Source of the DNA: Mesostigma viride
Taxonomy: Eukaryota > Streptophyta > Mesostigmatophyceae > Mesostigmatales > Mesostigmataceae
DNA: 47,500 bases
Assembly: GCA_009746045.1 (NCBI GenBank)
Contig: RPFO01001075.1
Span: 1 to 47,500, forward strand
Direction of reading: 5' to 3'
Below the pieces are notes generated by a model, which saw only the letters and a list, made by a program, of their open reading frames with translations, had not been told where the DNA came from and made no database searches. The translations under genes and the position numbers were made by a program. Each line of letters starts with the position of its first letter. The first letter of the stretch is position 1. Of the stretch, positions 17,034 to 27,870 are shown one piece after another.

Positions 17034-18985
17034 AATCATAGCTCCGTGGGGAGCATATGTAACACATAGCCCTGAGAAAGGGGCATCTATGGGTTTGTAA
17101 TACAATCAGGGCGACAACCTGCAGGTGTAGGATGTACAACTATCACCTGCTCTGGGTGCACTAGGTGCACCTGCACCTCCATGATGGTTCATGCCTCCTA
17201 AACAAGCACAGGCACCCAGGGGGGGCTTGAGGAGAGGGCCTAGTTCTAACTGGCCTACATGACATATGGGGTGGAAGGTATGTGGCTAGGCTATAGCTAG
17301 GGTACACATGGCCTCTCAGCAGGGAGTAACTCCCTGCATGGGCAAAGCATGACTCGACATTGCTACGGCTAGTGCAAGGGCGGGTGCCGTGGGCCCATCA
17401 CGTAGGCATACATGGCCACGTCACTAAGCTTTCTAGTCTACACTAAGTACTGCTATATTCCCTAGGCTGGGGTGGCTGGGGTGGCTGGGGTTGCAGGGGT
17501 CGCCTGCCAGGGCTTGTGGGCGACGTAGATGTCCGCCCCCTTCCAGTAGACCGGCTTCTGCCCCGCCGTCTGCCGAAGCTGGAGGTAGGTCGGCCATAAC
17601 TCCCGTCGCCGTTGTTGCTGCGTCAAGGTCAAGTCGTCGTCCAACGTACACGTAGGCGGTCCCCCCAAGCCGCTTGCGACACTTGAGGAACTCCATCTTA
17701 TCCGCCATGGTGTCAAAGGTGAGGAGCAAGGGGGAGGGGCCGGCCTTACCCCGCGAGCGGGGAAGGCGGGTCACCCCCCGGCCGCGGCTTGCCCTTACCA
17801 GTGATAGCCATGGGGACAAGGATTTTGTTCTCAAACGCCAGGGCAAGGGTCTCGGAGGTCTCGTCCTGCAGCGGGTCGAAGTGCTTGACTATGACGTTAA
17901 GGCTGCGCTTGGCGAGCTCGGCCTCCTCGCGGAGGTCCAGCGTCTGCTGCTTAAGCTGGGCGGCGACGGCGGAGGTGGTGGAGGTGGCGTGTTCCTTAAG
18001 CATGTCCGCCCAGGTCGGGATGGGAGGAGCATCGCCGGCAGGGCCAGCAGGGGCTGGCCGAGCGGCGATGTCCTTCACCGCCTGAGCAGTGATGCCGGCG
18101 GTGTTCTGCAAGCATTCGATGGCTATGGCATTGTCCTGCAGGCGCTTGTCGATGGCGAGAAGCTGGGCCGTGAGGGCGTCGGTTGTGGTGGAGGTGGAGG
18201 CGAGGAGCTTGGAGGTGGCGGTGGTGGTGGAGGAGAGGATGGGAAGCTCGGCAGCCAACGTGCCGCCCATGGCCGCCACATCTGCGGCCAGGGGTGTCAC
18301 GTGCTGCTCGATGGCGTTGTTGATGATGGAGCGAATTTCGGAGGTGGAGGGGGGGGCCCAGATGTCGGCGACAGAGCGCCCGAGGAGGCAGCAGAGGGCG
18401 AGGAGCTGAAGGCGGGGGCGGGAGTAGCTGGACAGATCCGACGGGGAATCCATGCATGCGGGTAGGCATAATGATGCGGCCTTGGACGTAAAAGTGCTTG
18501 CCCAGGGCAAGAAGCGAGGTGCGCGACCCGAAGAACACGGCGTTCATAAACTGGATGGGATTTGCGCGGCCTTGTGTCCACCATGTAGCTGATTTGACGT
18601 CAAAGTCTATTGCTTTCCAGTCCGGCTCGTCAGGGGGCGGATGCTCAGGGCGGCTACGTTTAGGCTCTGGCGATGCAGAGGGCGAGGCGAGTCCGTGAGG
18701 GGGCTGGGCAACCACCAGTGCACGACTAGTGTCACCATTGCCGTCCGGGCTTGAGGGCGAGTCTGCTGCCGGGGCTGCAGACGTATTTTCGTTGCCGAGC
18801 GCAGCCGCCAGGCTGCGTTGCGTCGAGGCGCGTTTATTCGCCATATAGTGCGTTATAGCTTTGGAAAATTATAGCAGCATGTGCGTCTAATAAAGACGAA
18901 GTGATTGTGATATTCACAGCTGAATTCGGGGCTCAAACGTGAAAGTTATGAGCTCCGACAGCCATGGCTACCTCGTGGCCGGAAT
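17034..18985 (-). mobile_element. Half-LINE copy 2, near full length
   Basis: On the minus strand the element has a 5'UTR (CCACGAGGTAGCCATGGCTG at the start), ORF1 from ATG 18844, a 3'UTR and a GCTCC-CCAC-GGAGC hairpin with TTAA tail. ORF1 begins MANKRASTQRSL, then a Ser/Pro-rich segment with PEPKRSRPEH, DEPDWKAIDFDVKSATWW, the coiled-coil region and the RNA-binding-like end. Frames change near 18455, 17750 and 17660, at the same places as copy 1. Copies 1 and 2 therefore descend from one already damaged element by duplication, not by separate retrotransposition of an intact source. Confidence 0.85.
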
Positions 18986-19089
18986 TTCGTTTACTTTCTT
19001 TCATTCACCTGGAGGAGCTAGGACATGGCTTCTCTACAGAGAGCATCAGTCTCTCTGCATGGCATAGCATGGCGAAATTCTTAATGCAA

Positions 19090-19310
19090 CATCCATTAAA
19101 AAAATTAAATTAAATTATAACATGCCTCCGTGGGGAGGTCATGTAGCACATATTTCATGATGGATGCAACATCCATGGGGGTCCCATTATAGGCATGGCT
19201 TGGCTAAACATAGCCAGGGCGTAGCATGGCTGTACTAGGACTAGGCTAAGGCTATGGCTGGTTGTGTACCGTGCGTTGGCGGCACGTGACTAGGTCCCCA
19301 CAATCTACTG
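19090..19310 (-). mobile_element. Half-LINE-type 3' end, minus strand
   Basis: Minus-strand reading gives TATGTGCTACATGACCTCC-CCAC-GGAGGCATG, followed by a TTATAATTTAATTTAATTTTTTTAATG tail read toward lower coordinates. The upstream UTR (GTACTAGGACTAGGCTAAGG on plus) also occurs at 34250-34330. Confidence 0.7.
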
Positions 19311-19600
19311 CTCCAATTTTGGTACTTTTGAAATTCCATGCCTGGAGCGCAAAGTTTGCAATATATGTGCCGTTTGTAGCTCTAGCTCTATAATAACCTG
19401 ACCAACCCCGCATTCCTCAAAGTAGCACTTGTTGCCTATTCTCATTATATGCGAATCACATGATTAGGAACTGCTTCACGATTGCTATTGCTCGAGATCG
19501 ATGAGATATTGCTCGAGAATGATTGAGATCAATAAATAATGAACCAAATCAACCAAATTAGGGCCACTTGACAAGTTCATGATCCATTTAAATTGTACAA
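19311..19600. other. No gene; repeat flank
   Basis: AT-rich sequence without a coding frame. Its start (CTACTGCTCCAA...GGTACTTTTGAAATTCC) matches 11110-11170 in inverted orientation, so it is the flank of a dispersed repeat. Confidence 0.5.
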
Positions 19601-19603
19601 TCA

Positions 19604-19823
19604 AGCGATTAATTAATTAATATGCCCCTTAATTCTATGGGCCAGCCAGGGCGGCACATTCTGACCTGGCCTGGCCCCGCGGACATTCCCAAAAGGGTAG
19701 GGAAACCTGTCACCAACTACGTTCAGATGTTGCTGGACGACCTAGTGGTCCCAGCCCAGTTTGAGCTCCGCATCCACTCTCTCCTCCAGTCACGTGCTTA
19801 TTAATTAATTAATTAATTAATTA
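19604..19823 (+). mobile_element. LINE ORF2 C-terminal fragment between TTAA tracts
   Basis: The fragment encodes GQPGRHILTWPGPADIPKRVGKPVTNYVQMLLDDLVVPAQFELRIHSL, the same segment as 37140-37275 in family A. (TTAA)n tracts border it on both sides (19606-19620 and 19799-19824), so it is a scrap caught between LINE tails. Confidence 0.75.
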
Positions 19824-19846
19824 AGCTAGAGCCAACGAGCCACGAG

Positions 19847-21797
19847 CCACGAGGTAGCCATGGCTGACGGCGGCGCTCATAACTTTCACGTTTGAGCACC
19901 GAATTTAGCCGTGAATATCACAATCGATGCGTCTTTCTACGACGCACATGCTGCTATAATTTTCCGAAGCTATTACGCAATATACGATGAGCAAACGCCT
20001 CTCGACGAATCGCAGTTTGGAAACTGCGATGAGCCAAGCCAATGCGACTGCAGCTCCGGCTGCAGCTTCGCCTCCCGGCCTCGCAGGCCACGGTGACCCT
20101 AGCCAAGCGTTAGTGGTTCACTCCTCCGCGGCCTCGCCATCGGCATCGCCAGAACCTAAACGCAGCCGCTCATCCTTTCCACGCGAACCGCGTTTCAAGC
20201 TAAAAACCTTCAATGTCGACGATTACGACTGGTACAACATTGCCCCGTGCACTGCTCTAGAGTGCATTTTCCTCGGGGATTACGCCTCGCTCCTTGAGCT
20301 GTGCCTCCACCTTCACAGCATCAATCGCCTTCTCGAGCCAAATGGCCGCAGGCTTCAATGCCGAGATCTGCTGCTGACGGGCCTCCACTACAACCGGCCT
20401 GACCTTCAGCCATCTGATTCTCTGCTCACTCCTCCAGAAGTCTGACGGCGAGATCTGGTCCCCCACCATCTCCGCAGCCACATTCCGTTCCATCCTCACG
20501 GAAGCCTTTCAGCAGCACGTGACCCCCCTTGCTGCCGACGTAGCCGCAATCGGTGGCACGCTGACTGCTGAACTTCCTCACATTTCCACCGCCGTCGCCT
20601 CCACCTCCACTGCCACCTCCACCTCCACCGCCGACATCAAATCCCAGCTCCTCGACATTGACCAGCGCCTTAAAGACAATGCAATCGCCATCGAGGTCCT
20701 GCAAAACACCGCAGGCCTCACCGCCCAGGCGGTGAAGGAAATTGCCGCCAAGCCAGCCCCGGCTGCCGGGCCTGGCCGGCGATGCTCCTCCCATCACCAC
20801 CTGGGCGGACATGCTTAAGCAACACACCACCTCCACCACCTCCGCCGTCGCAGCCCAGCTCCAACGGCAGACGCTTGACCTCCGCGAGGAGGCCGAGCTC
20901 GCCAAGCGTAGCCTCAACGTCATTGTCAAGAACCTCAAGATGGAGGAAGGTGAGAACTCCGAAAAGCTTGCGCGCGCTTTTGAGAGAGAAATCCTTGATC
21001 GCATGGGCCTTACTGGTGAGATCGAGCTGGTCGCCCACCGCCTTCCCCGCGCGCGGGGTAAGGCAGGGCCGCCCCCGCTCCTTCTCACCTTTAAGACCCC
21101 GGCGGACAAGATTTCTTTTCTCAGACGCCGCAAGCGGCTCGAGAAGACTCTCTTCACCCTTGATGACGACTTGACCCTGGCGCAGCAACAACGGCGACGG
21201 GAGCTATGGCCGACCTACCGGCTCTGGACAGCTCCGGCAGACCAAGGCGGGGCAGCCGGTGTACTGGAAGGGGGCGGCCATCTACGTCGGCCACAAGCCC
21301 TGGCAGGCGACCCCCGCGGCCCCAGCGACTCCAGACGCCCCAGCTTAGGGGAATACAGCAGTAGTAGTGTAGCATAGATAGACCGTGGCCATGTACATGT
21401 ACGCCTCCTAGAGGCACTATCCCAGCTAAGCCATGCGCTTTATTTAATCATGTACATGTGTGCCTATGATGAGCCACACTCCAGATGATGCCTAGCTTTA
21501 TTTAGTTATGTTGTGCCCATGCAGGGAGTAACTCCCTGCTGAGACGCCATGCCCTAGCTTTTTTGTATAGCTATGCTGATCTTCCCCCCCATGACAGGCT
21601 CCCCCTTCGCTGGGCATAGCTTGAAGATCATGGGGATGCAAGTGCCCTGGTGCACCTAGAGCAAGGGTCCTTTACATCCCCACCCTTGCAGGAAGTAGCT
21701 TAGGATGTATGATAGACCATATGCCCCCTCTCAAGGGCTATGTGCTACATATACTCCCAACGGAGTTATGTTACAATTCAATTCAATTCAATTCAAT
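19847..21797 (+). mobile_element. Half-LINE copy 3, full length, (AATTC)n tail
   Basis: This begins with the same 5'UTR as copy 2 (CCACGAGGTAGCCATGGCTG; CATGCTGCTATAATTTTCC). ORF1 starts at ATG 19987 (MSKRLSTNRSLETAMSQ). It is diverged from copies 1 and 2 in the middle (KTFNVDDYDWYNIAP) but keeps ALVV, PEPKRSR, the coiled coil VTPLAADVAAIGGT, TWADMLKQH, AKRSLNVIVKNLKMEE, KAGPPPLLLTF and DDDLTLAQQQRRRELWP. Frame changes occur near 20440 and 20775. The 3'UTR (21349-21770) ends in ACTCC-CAAC-GGAGTTATG and a tail of about four AATTC units. There is no ORF2, although both ends are present. Confidence 0.85.
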
Positions 21798-22062
21798 CCA
21801 CTCTCTCTCCCGTCTTTGGACTGCCATGCAGGACAAGACGAGGTGGAAGAAGATTGTCAAGGCGCACACGCCCGACCCTGTGGGCAAGCCACCTCCCCCC
21901 AAGCGGAGGAGGCGTTTTGATGAGTAGTGTAGTTAGGATTTTCTAGATAGAATTAGGATCGTTCGATCACGCGGCTTCCTCCACCCCATCCATCATGAAA
22001 TATGTGCTACATGACCTCCCCACGAGGGCATGTTATAATTTAATTTTTTTTTTTTTTAATTC
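21798..22062 (+). mobile_element. LINE family A 3' end (ORF2 C-terminus)
   Basis: Starts HSLSRLWTAMQDKTRWKKIV and ends KPPPPKRRRRFDE with stop at 21925-21927. A short 3'UTR follows with TATGTGCTACATGACCTCC-CCAC-GAGGGCATG and a TTATAATTTAAT(T)n tail. It is 5' truncated and abuts the AATTC tail of copy 3. Confidence 0.85.
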
Positions 22063-22100
22063 TATGGGCTATGTGCTACATTTACTCCCAACGGAGTTAT
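22063..22100 (+). mobile_element. Half-LINE 3' terminus, interrupted by SINE
   Basis: TATGTGCTACATTTACTCC-CAAC-GGAGTTAT. The sequence resumes as GTTTC at 22436, after the SINE; ACGGAGTTAT is duplicated on both sides. Confidence 0.75.
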
Positions 22101-22425
22101 TCTGATTTGGCACGCCGCAAATAGTGAAAACCATTTGCATTCAGTGCCGGTCCGCGGAAAACGCGATCTGCAAATGAATCCAGGCCGGAATCGAACTGGG
22201 GACCTCTCTCACCCACTTTTGCTGACTATAGGGCGGACGTCTCCTGATCCTAAGGCATCGCCAGCCGACACCTACAGTCCAACCGCAAAAGTTCTCCTGT
22301 CCAGGGAGTGATGCAAGCAAGTCGGATTTGTACTAGATACATCATTCGAGATCTGTGTGTGTAGGAGTACTACACACGTGTCCACTCGAGACTTAATCAG
22401 TCTCGAAACGTGAAACGGGCTGAAC
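22101..22425 (-). mobile_element. tRNA-derived SINE, long copy, 10-bp TSD
   Basis: The insertion is flanked by ACGGAGTTAT at 22091-22100 and 22426-22435. On the minus strand it holds a tRNA-like region with an A-box-like TATAGTCAGCAAAAGTGG and a B-box GTTCGATTCC (near 22180-22195), as expected for an internal RNA polymerase III promoter. A 3' part follows with a TGCAAATGG/CTATTTGCG hairpin near the end. There is no poly(A) tail. A shorter copy (29443-29591) shares about 140 nt including the boxes. Confidence 0.82.
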
Positions 22426-22435
22426 ACGGAGTTAT

Positions 22436-22745
22436 GTTTCTTTAACTAATTAATTAATTAATGGGAATCATGTAGCACGTATTCCATGACTGATGGGTAG
22501 TTGGGAACGGAGCCGCGAAAAAAACTAACTAAGCTAACTCTGATCTAAGCTACAAGAATACCTAGCTACTCTACCCAATAAAGCGCCCCTGAAGTCCTCA
22601 TGGGGGGGAGGGGGGCGGGCTTGCCCACAGGGGCTGGCGTGTGGGCCTGGAGCCCTGGACGATGGTCTGCCAACTCTTCTTGTCCTGCATGTCAGTCCAA
22701 GCTAGAGAGATGGAGGAAATGTAGTCCCAAATTGATTAATTAATT
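22436..22745 (-). mobile_element. Diverged LINE 3' end, minus strand
   Basis: After (TTAA)n-like sequence at 22447-22462, the minus strand reads a degenerate ORF2 C-terminus (about 22600-22725, DMQDKKSWQTIV-like) and a 3'UTR with ATACGTGCTACATGAT. It ends at another TTAA tract (22733-22748). Confidence 0.6.
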
Positions 22746-22748
22746 AAA

Positions 22749-23038
22749 CGCGCGGCTGATTCAACACGCGGCTGCGTCGCTTGAGCATTCAACCTGCATG
22801 AAACGAGTGGTGTGCACAGTGGAATGCGATCCTATGGGCCGGGACTCTCCAGACACCGAGCACAACTCCAGTTCGCAAGAAGATATTGGCTGCAGGCCAC
22901 CCATATAACATGTGCCTCCCATCAACGAAAGAAAAATTGCCGGCAAGGGTTTTTACTGTGCCAACTTCCTGCAAGGATCATTGTCATGGGACTCTTCTGG
23001 TCTGAACGCTGGGCATCACTGCAAGCTGTCGGATGCGG
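22749..23038. other. 3' flank of SET gene, no gene seen
   Basis: No credible frame. It contains the region downstream of the SET-domain stop codon on the minus strand, presumably its 3'UTR. Confidence 0.4.
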
Positions 23039-23569
23039 CTACCCCGGCGCAGCGTACCTGCTCCTGTCATAATTCTTGCCATAGTCTATGAAGAGCTCCT
23101 CCCCCGCCGGGATGTCGAACAAGGACACGAACGCGATCCCAAAGCCGCCGTGCGAGTCCTCCACGCCCACATTCACGCGGCCTCGACTGGGAGCACCGGT
23201 GACGCTGGGCGGTGGCTCGTTGGCATAACATAGCTCAACGGGCACCGAGAACGGCCAAGGGGGCCCAGGGCCAGGGCGGGGGCTCACATTTCCCTCGCTG
23301 TCTGTGGGATCCAGGTATAGCCCTTTCTCAGTCAGGAAACAGTAGTTCTTAGCGGCGGGGGCCACTTCCACCTTGGCGAGCATGTCGGATGGTGTGCGCA
23401 GGCGGCCAGGGTAGTGACCGAGACGGGCACCCCTGGGAATAGGGGCACGCGCGAACAGCCCGCGACCCTGCACCGAGGACGTGCGTGTCTCCACCAAGGC
23501 AGCATTCAGCGAACCCCGCGGTCGCCTCTCGACGACCCAAATCAGCAGCACAGAGAAAAGCCCCGCCAT
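23039..23569 (-). CDS. SET-domain protein with N-terminal hydrophobic segment
   Basis: From the ATG at 23569 the product is 176 residues: MAGLFSVLLIWVVERRPRGSLN..., a short hydrophobic stretch that may anchor or target it. A SET domain follows: GRGLFARAPIPRGARLGHYPG, then YLDPTDSEGNVS, a CYANEPPPS insertion, NVGVEDSHGGFGIAFVSLFDIPAGEELFIDYGKNY. SET proteins transfer methyl groups from S-adenosylmethionine to lysine. Here the usual NH of the NHS/C motif is replaced by CYANE/NVGVE-type sequence, as in diverged algal and protist SET proteins, so substrate and activity are uncertain. The open frame extends upstream to 23854, but that part has no domain, and the internal ATG gives a plausible N-terminus. 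No introns or frame breaks. Confidence 0.8.
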   Translation of the reverse strand: MAGLFSVLLIWVVERRPRGSLNAALVETRTSSVQGRGLFARAPIPRGARLGHYPGRLRTPSDMLAKVEVAPAAKNYCFLTEKGLYLDPTDSEGNVSPRPGPGPPWPFSVPVELCYANEPPPSVTGAPSRGRVNVGVEDSHGGFGIAFVSLFDIPAGEELFIDYGKNYDRSRYAAPG

Positions 23570-23854
23570 GAAGTGAAGAGCCGGATCATTTGCCGATCCT
23601 TTCAGAAGCTTCTCCAAGGCTCCTGAAAGCGAGCACGTCGCAGGGGCTTTCGCTTGCACATCTCTTTTTTGCCGGAATAAACGTAGAGGGCGTGCCCCTG
23701 AGGCAAAGTGCGGCACATTGCAAAGCGATAGAGCAGACTCCTGCCTCCTGCGCTCTCGGCATTGTCTATCGGGACGAAATGTGCGGACTCCAAGAAGACA
23801 AGAAGTGGTGGCGGGAGTCATGCGGGCAAACATTAGAGTTACGGTCGGCCTCAT
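23570..23854 (-). other. Upstream in-frame extension of SET ORF
   Basis: The reading frame is open for 95 further codons (MRPTVTLMFARMTP...). It is rich in Arg, Cys and Ser without a domain. It may be an organelle-targeting presequence or 5'UTR. Transcript data would decide the start. Confidence 0.4.
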
Positions 23855-26110
23855 CGCTGCGAGAGGATCCTCCGAGTCCCTAGCCTCCGGTCGTTTGCGG
23901 TGTCAAGTCCATGACCAATCGTCGTTAACGCAGGCCTGACTGCCTTTTCCTACGGCCGATTTTCTATTATGACTATGTGTCATCGCTCGCGCCTAGCCGG
24001 CTTCCAGTTCACCATAGCCGGCTCATGTTCCTTCGCTGTATTTGATCGCATTCGGACTGACGAGGTCTTCACAATGTACGCCGAAAAGGGTTGAGTGGTG
24101 CGACTAATACCTGGTTAGAAAGGTTCCGAAAAACAACGAACGTTTTTTTGTGAGATCGCGTTCATAAATAATTTTTGCCTACGCTGCAAGCTGCTTTTAG
24201 AAAAAACAGCTCTAAAAAGTAAAAACTAACAATGCTCTGACTGCTGCATTTTTTACTTTTGTTCCCGTTTTCCTATTTGCAAAACTTATTTGCAAAATCC
24301 CCGGCTATTAAGTTAGTCTAGCATGCTCGGTTCATTCCATGACATAATTAACCGGCCTCGATCGTCGATCGACCATGAGACTCGTCGATCAGGACTCACT
24401 AGTTGGAGTAAATCGGGACCACGGTACGGTTACCACCTGACGGAACGCACAGTTCAGGAGGTTACCCGTAAAATACCGTACATTTCCAGCCGTTTGACCG
24501 GTAGAAATTTATACAATCGGGGCTGACGCGGGAGGCCTGAACGACTGTGCACTGACCAATGCCTGACTAGTAAACGATCGACTGACGTGGGGGAGGGGGG
24601 CGGAAAGATTTTTCGAGCTCGGTTCTGTTCAGTTCAGTTCAGTTCAGTTCAATCAGTTGTTTCCCACGCCGCTGTCGCCGCATCACGCATGTTGTTGTTG
24701 CTGTTGTTGTTGTGTCCCACGCCGCACATGGGCAGCAGAGAATCTATACAGTAGTGGCCGAGGGCCGCATGTATGGGCCGCAGTGAGCTAGGTAGTCAAT
24801 TTTAGGTCAACCCTGGGTCAACTGTGGAAACACTGTGACAGGCCTGACTGGCGACTGCGCGTTCAGCTAGACTCTGTCGGATGATTCTGACAATAACCGG
24901 GCCTAGAATTCGTGAAGGGACTTACCTCATGGGCCGCAACCAGGTACACCGGCGCGAGAATAACCTTTCACTGAACTGGCTTTTCACAGAATTTTCCGGT
25001 GAAATGGGTGTTAGTTTATTTCCATATAACAGTTAAGGTGACCCAGGTTTTTGGCTTTTCACAGAATCATGCGCCCTTTTCCGGGTAAATGGGAATCATG
25101 CGCCCTTCACCTGTCACTTTTACACAGTCGGCGTGGATTACATAAAAGGATTGGCTGATACTAATTCACCCCATTTTTCACATCTGGTCCATAATTGGAT
25201 AATGACCACAACTTTCCCAAGACTTACCCGAAATACCTAAACGGACTGACTGGGTTGAGTTGAGTTGAGTTTATTCCCGCGCCGACTTTGAACTTGGAAT
25301 GCCGAAATCCTATTCGACCCACCTTAAGGCATGAACATAACTATAACTTAAGCCAACCCAACTTAAGGCGTGAATGACTGTACCGACAGGGGTCAGGGTT
25401 GACGGGATGGTGGTAACTGACGGAGTGTGGGGTTTACGATAACTTGTAACTCGCTGTAAGTCCATGGTAACTCATGTTCATTTAGTAATCGTGGTCATTG
25501 GTTTGGCCTCGCTGTCAGCTGAACCCCCAGTCCACTACAATATCCTTGTGTCATTAGCGTGTCAGCGTGGGAACTCGAGCAACCAAACAGGAAGTCAGGA
25601 ACGCCGATGGCAGGAACGCCGTTATTGTGGGAGAAACCTGTCCGGGCGTCAGAATAAACTAAAACTAACTGACATGTCTCACATTAGATGCCTGACCCTG
25701 GCCTGACCTGTGTTGTTGTCCTTGGTTCTTGTTGTTGTTGTTTAGGGAGCATTATTCTTGTCGTTGTTTTCGCTTTACTAACAACACACGCCGGTTACCA
25801 ACGCTTTATTGCAACACACGCCGGTTACCAACGTTTCGCCTGTGTAGGCGTTGTTGGCTATCACATCTTCCTGTCGCCAAGTAGGGTGGATGAGTTACGA
25901 GCCAGCTGAGCAAAAGCAACCACGAGTTTGCGGATTATTTGCTGGAGGAAGTTAGTAACGTGGGTGAAGACATGGAGATCCCATGTTCCTGACAGACGTT
26001 TTTGTAAAACGACATTCTACCCGTGCGAAAGTGCGAACACGGAAGCTTTCTGATGAAACGCTTCCTATCCACAGCCCAGCTTCCGTAGCCATTCAATTGT
26101 TTGAAGGGAG
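23855..26110. other. Intergenic, no gene seen
   Basis: This 2.2 kb separates the divergently transcribed SET and carbonic anhydrase genes and probably holds both promoters. It contains short pentanucleotide runs at 24627-24652 (AGTTC) and 25253-25270 (GAGTT), GTTGTT runs near 24691-24713 and 25711-25742, and a 28-bp direct repeat with ACACACGCCGGTTACCAACG at 25783-25838. No coding frame is convincing. Confidence 0.5.
24627..24652. repeat. (AGTTC)n microsatellite
   Basis: Five units of GTTCA in tandem. It resembles the pentanucleotide tails of the half-LINEs but has no element attached. Confidence 0.8.
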
Positions 26111-26120
26111 CATGCACAGG

Positions 26121-26128
26121 TATAAAAA
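26121..26128 (+). promoter_or_regulatory. TATA box of the carbonic anhydrase gene
   Basis: TATAAAAA lies 112 nt before the start codon at 26233. A transcription start about 30 nt downstream (near 26150) would give a 5'UTR of about 80 nt. Confidence 0.7.
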
Positions 26129-26232
26129 CGCAGGGCTGCCAACCACAATCGCACTTCCGATACCGCGCGCATAATCACGCGCACTCTCCCGCTACAGCAT
26201 TGCCACTGTACCTGGACTGATTACAGGTCACA

Positions 26233-27619
26233 ATGGCCTCCACTTGGCTCGTCTTCACCCCTTTCCTGGTGCTGCTTCTCGCCGCTGGCGTGCACGCTGG
26301 CGGTTTTGAAGGTGATTACCCATACGCTGTGAACTGGAACGAGGGCGCGTGCGCGTCTGGCGTCAGGCAAAGCCCTATCGACATCGTCACCAAGGACAGC
26401 AAGGATGGGGAGGGCGTGATCCGCAGGCTGCAGACCGACTGGCATCCCGATGCGCAAGGCTACCTGAAGGTCAGCGACCACAACATCCAGTACGACCTGA
26501 GCGTCGATGCCGCCTCTAAGTCCAAGATGATTCATAACAGCGGCGAGGTCTTCTACCTTAAGCAGTTCCACATCCACTCCCCAAGCGAGCACAGCATCAA
26601 CGGCGTTCTGTACCCACTGGAGGCGCACTTCGTCCACTTGAACGAGGCTGGCAACAAGGCCGCAGTTATTGTAAGTGCCCCGCAATGTGCCATATCACGG
26701 ACTCGCACCATCCAACCGGTGGCGTGATCCACTTGCATGGAGTTCATCACGTAGTCGGATCAATGAAGCTGCTGTCGTTGTAATGGAGCGCACAGCCCCA
26801 TGCTGGAGAGTTGGAGACAGGTGTCTGCTCTGCACTGCACGCATACTGGAACCTCGTCTATCTTGCTACACCTTACTCCATTCGGCCTCCCATAAACTGA
26901 TTATGGCTGCTTTTCCTTTGCATGGTTGCCCCTACTCCCTGGCTGCCACCCTGCAGGGCATCAACTTCCACTACAGCACCACGGTCGACAACACCTTCCT
27001 GCCGCCTATGATCGCCATGGCCATGCAGCTGGCCAACCAGACCACCTGCAACACCGCGGTTGCGGCCTGCAAGCAGGTGTTCAACCAGGACCCCGACTTC
27101 TACCACTCTGACTTTGGCCGCATCATTGCCGAGGACAGCACCTACTACCACTACGAGGGCAGCCTGACCACCCCCCCTTGCTCCGAGATCGTCTCGTGGC
27201 ACGTGATGCACCGCAGCGTGCCCATCTCGCCCAAGCAGATCCAGGACCTGCAGCAGGTGCTCTTCCTCGCGCTCGGGAAGACTGGTGCCTCCAACAACCG
27301 CCCGCCGATGCCCCTCAACTTCCGCAACGTGTGGGTCCACAAGGGTGCCGACTACCCCTCCGCGCCGGCGCCCGCCCCCTGTAACACGAACGACACCCCA
27401 GACATTATCATCGGTGGCGGGGATGCGGACGGTGCCAGTGACAATGGCGACCCCTCCAGCGTGGCGGTGGCTGGCCTGGCCATTGCCTGCATTGCCGTCG
27501 TGCTGTCGCTGCTGGCGGTTGCCCTTGTCCTCTTCTGCATCATCAGCCAGGCAAAGCAGATGCTGAACATGGCGATGTCTGACCGCGAGAAGGCGTTCAA
27601 GTCCCACCCCGTCGCGTAA
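26233..27619 (+). CDS. Alpha-carbonic anhydrase, secreted and membrane-anchored
   Basis: Two exons, 26233-26670 and 26957-27619, are joined in phase 0 (AAVI|GINF) and encode 366 residues. The intron runs GTAAGT to CTGCAG. The enzyme interconverts CO2 and bicarbonate. Visible family marks are QSPIDIV, the zinc ligands in FHIHSPSEH and EAHFVHL, and SLTTPPCSE near the active-site floor. An N-terminal signal peptide (MASTWLVFTPFLVLLLAAGVHA) and a C-terminal membrane segment (VAVAGLAIACIAVVLSLLAVALVLFCII) with a short basic tail predict an anchored enzyme facing the cell surface, periplasm or an organelle lumen. In algae such enzymes supply inorganic carbon for photosynthesis. Third codon positions are strongly G/C. 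The frame has no breaks. A TATA box lies upstream and TGTAA motifs lie downstream. Confidence 0.93.
26671..26956 (+). other. Intron of the carbonic anhydrase gene
   Basis: A 286-nt GT-AG intron (GTAAGTGCCC to CCCTGCAG). Removing it restores the AVIG-x-F block expected in alpha-carbonic anhydrases. Confidence 0.88.
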
Positions 27620-27865
27620 AGGGGACACTGGTTCTGGTTTGGGGCCAGCGTGTTACCATTCCATTCTAAACGTGGAGTGGACTGACCCTGTGTAAACCAT
27701 AGCTGCGATTTTATGACAACCCAGCCACCTGGGTTATGCTCTGCGACGGGTGTAGTCGTCCAGAATCCGTTGGTACTTTTCCTGGTGGAACTGCCAGCAA
27801 GAGCGGACTCAGCCTGATGGGCCATGCCAGGCAGGTGATACAAAACAAACGGACCTGTTGGGCTT

Positions 27866-27870
27866 TGTAA
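27866..27870 (+). terminator. Possible TGTAA polyadenylation signal
   Basis: TGTAA lies about 250 nt after the carbonic anhydrase stop; another is near 27691. UGUAA is the usual poly(A) signal in green algae. Which one is used cannot be told from sequence. Confidence 0.4.

Larger units (their letters stand above)
13577..18490. repeat. Large inverted repeat (arms ~1.45 kb, spacer ~2 kb)
   Basis: The arm 13577-15039 is repeated in reverse complement at 17030-18490 with only scattered differences; a CATG insertion near 18455 and small indels are visible. The match ends exactly at the TTAA of the piggyBac-like element. Further sequence of the arm lies at 11707-11881, left of the LINE insertion. 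The arms could pair as a long cruciform or dsRNA hairpin. Confidence 0.85.

Noticed and set aside
17674-18465. 263-aa Gly/Val-rich plus ORF (and its counterpart at 13608-14399 minus)
   Set aside because: It is the antisense of the half-LINE ORF1 coding region; ORF1 on the other strand has recognisable domains.
22170-22250. tRNA gene on the minus strand
   Set aside because: The B-box is present, but a complete cloverleaf and acceptor stem cannot be formed. The region sits inside a TSD-flanked SINE with a second copy at 29443.
26873-27628. 251-aa ORF on the minus strand
   Set aside because: Antisense shadow of the GC-rich carbonic anhydrase exon 2; His/Gly/Val-rich without a domain.
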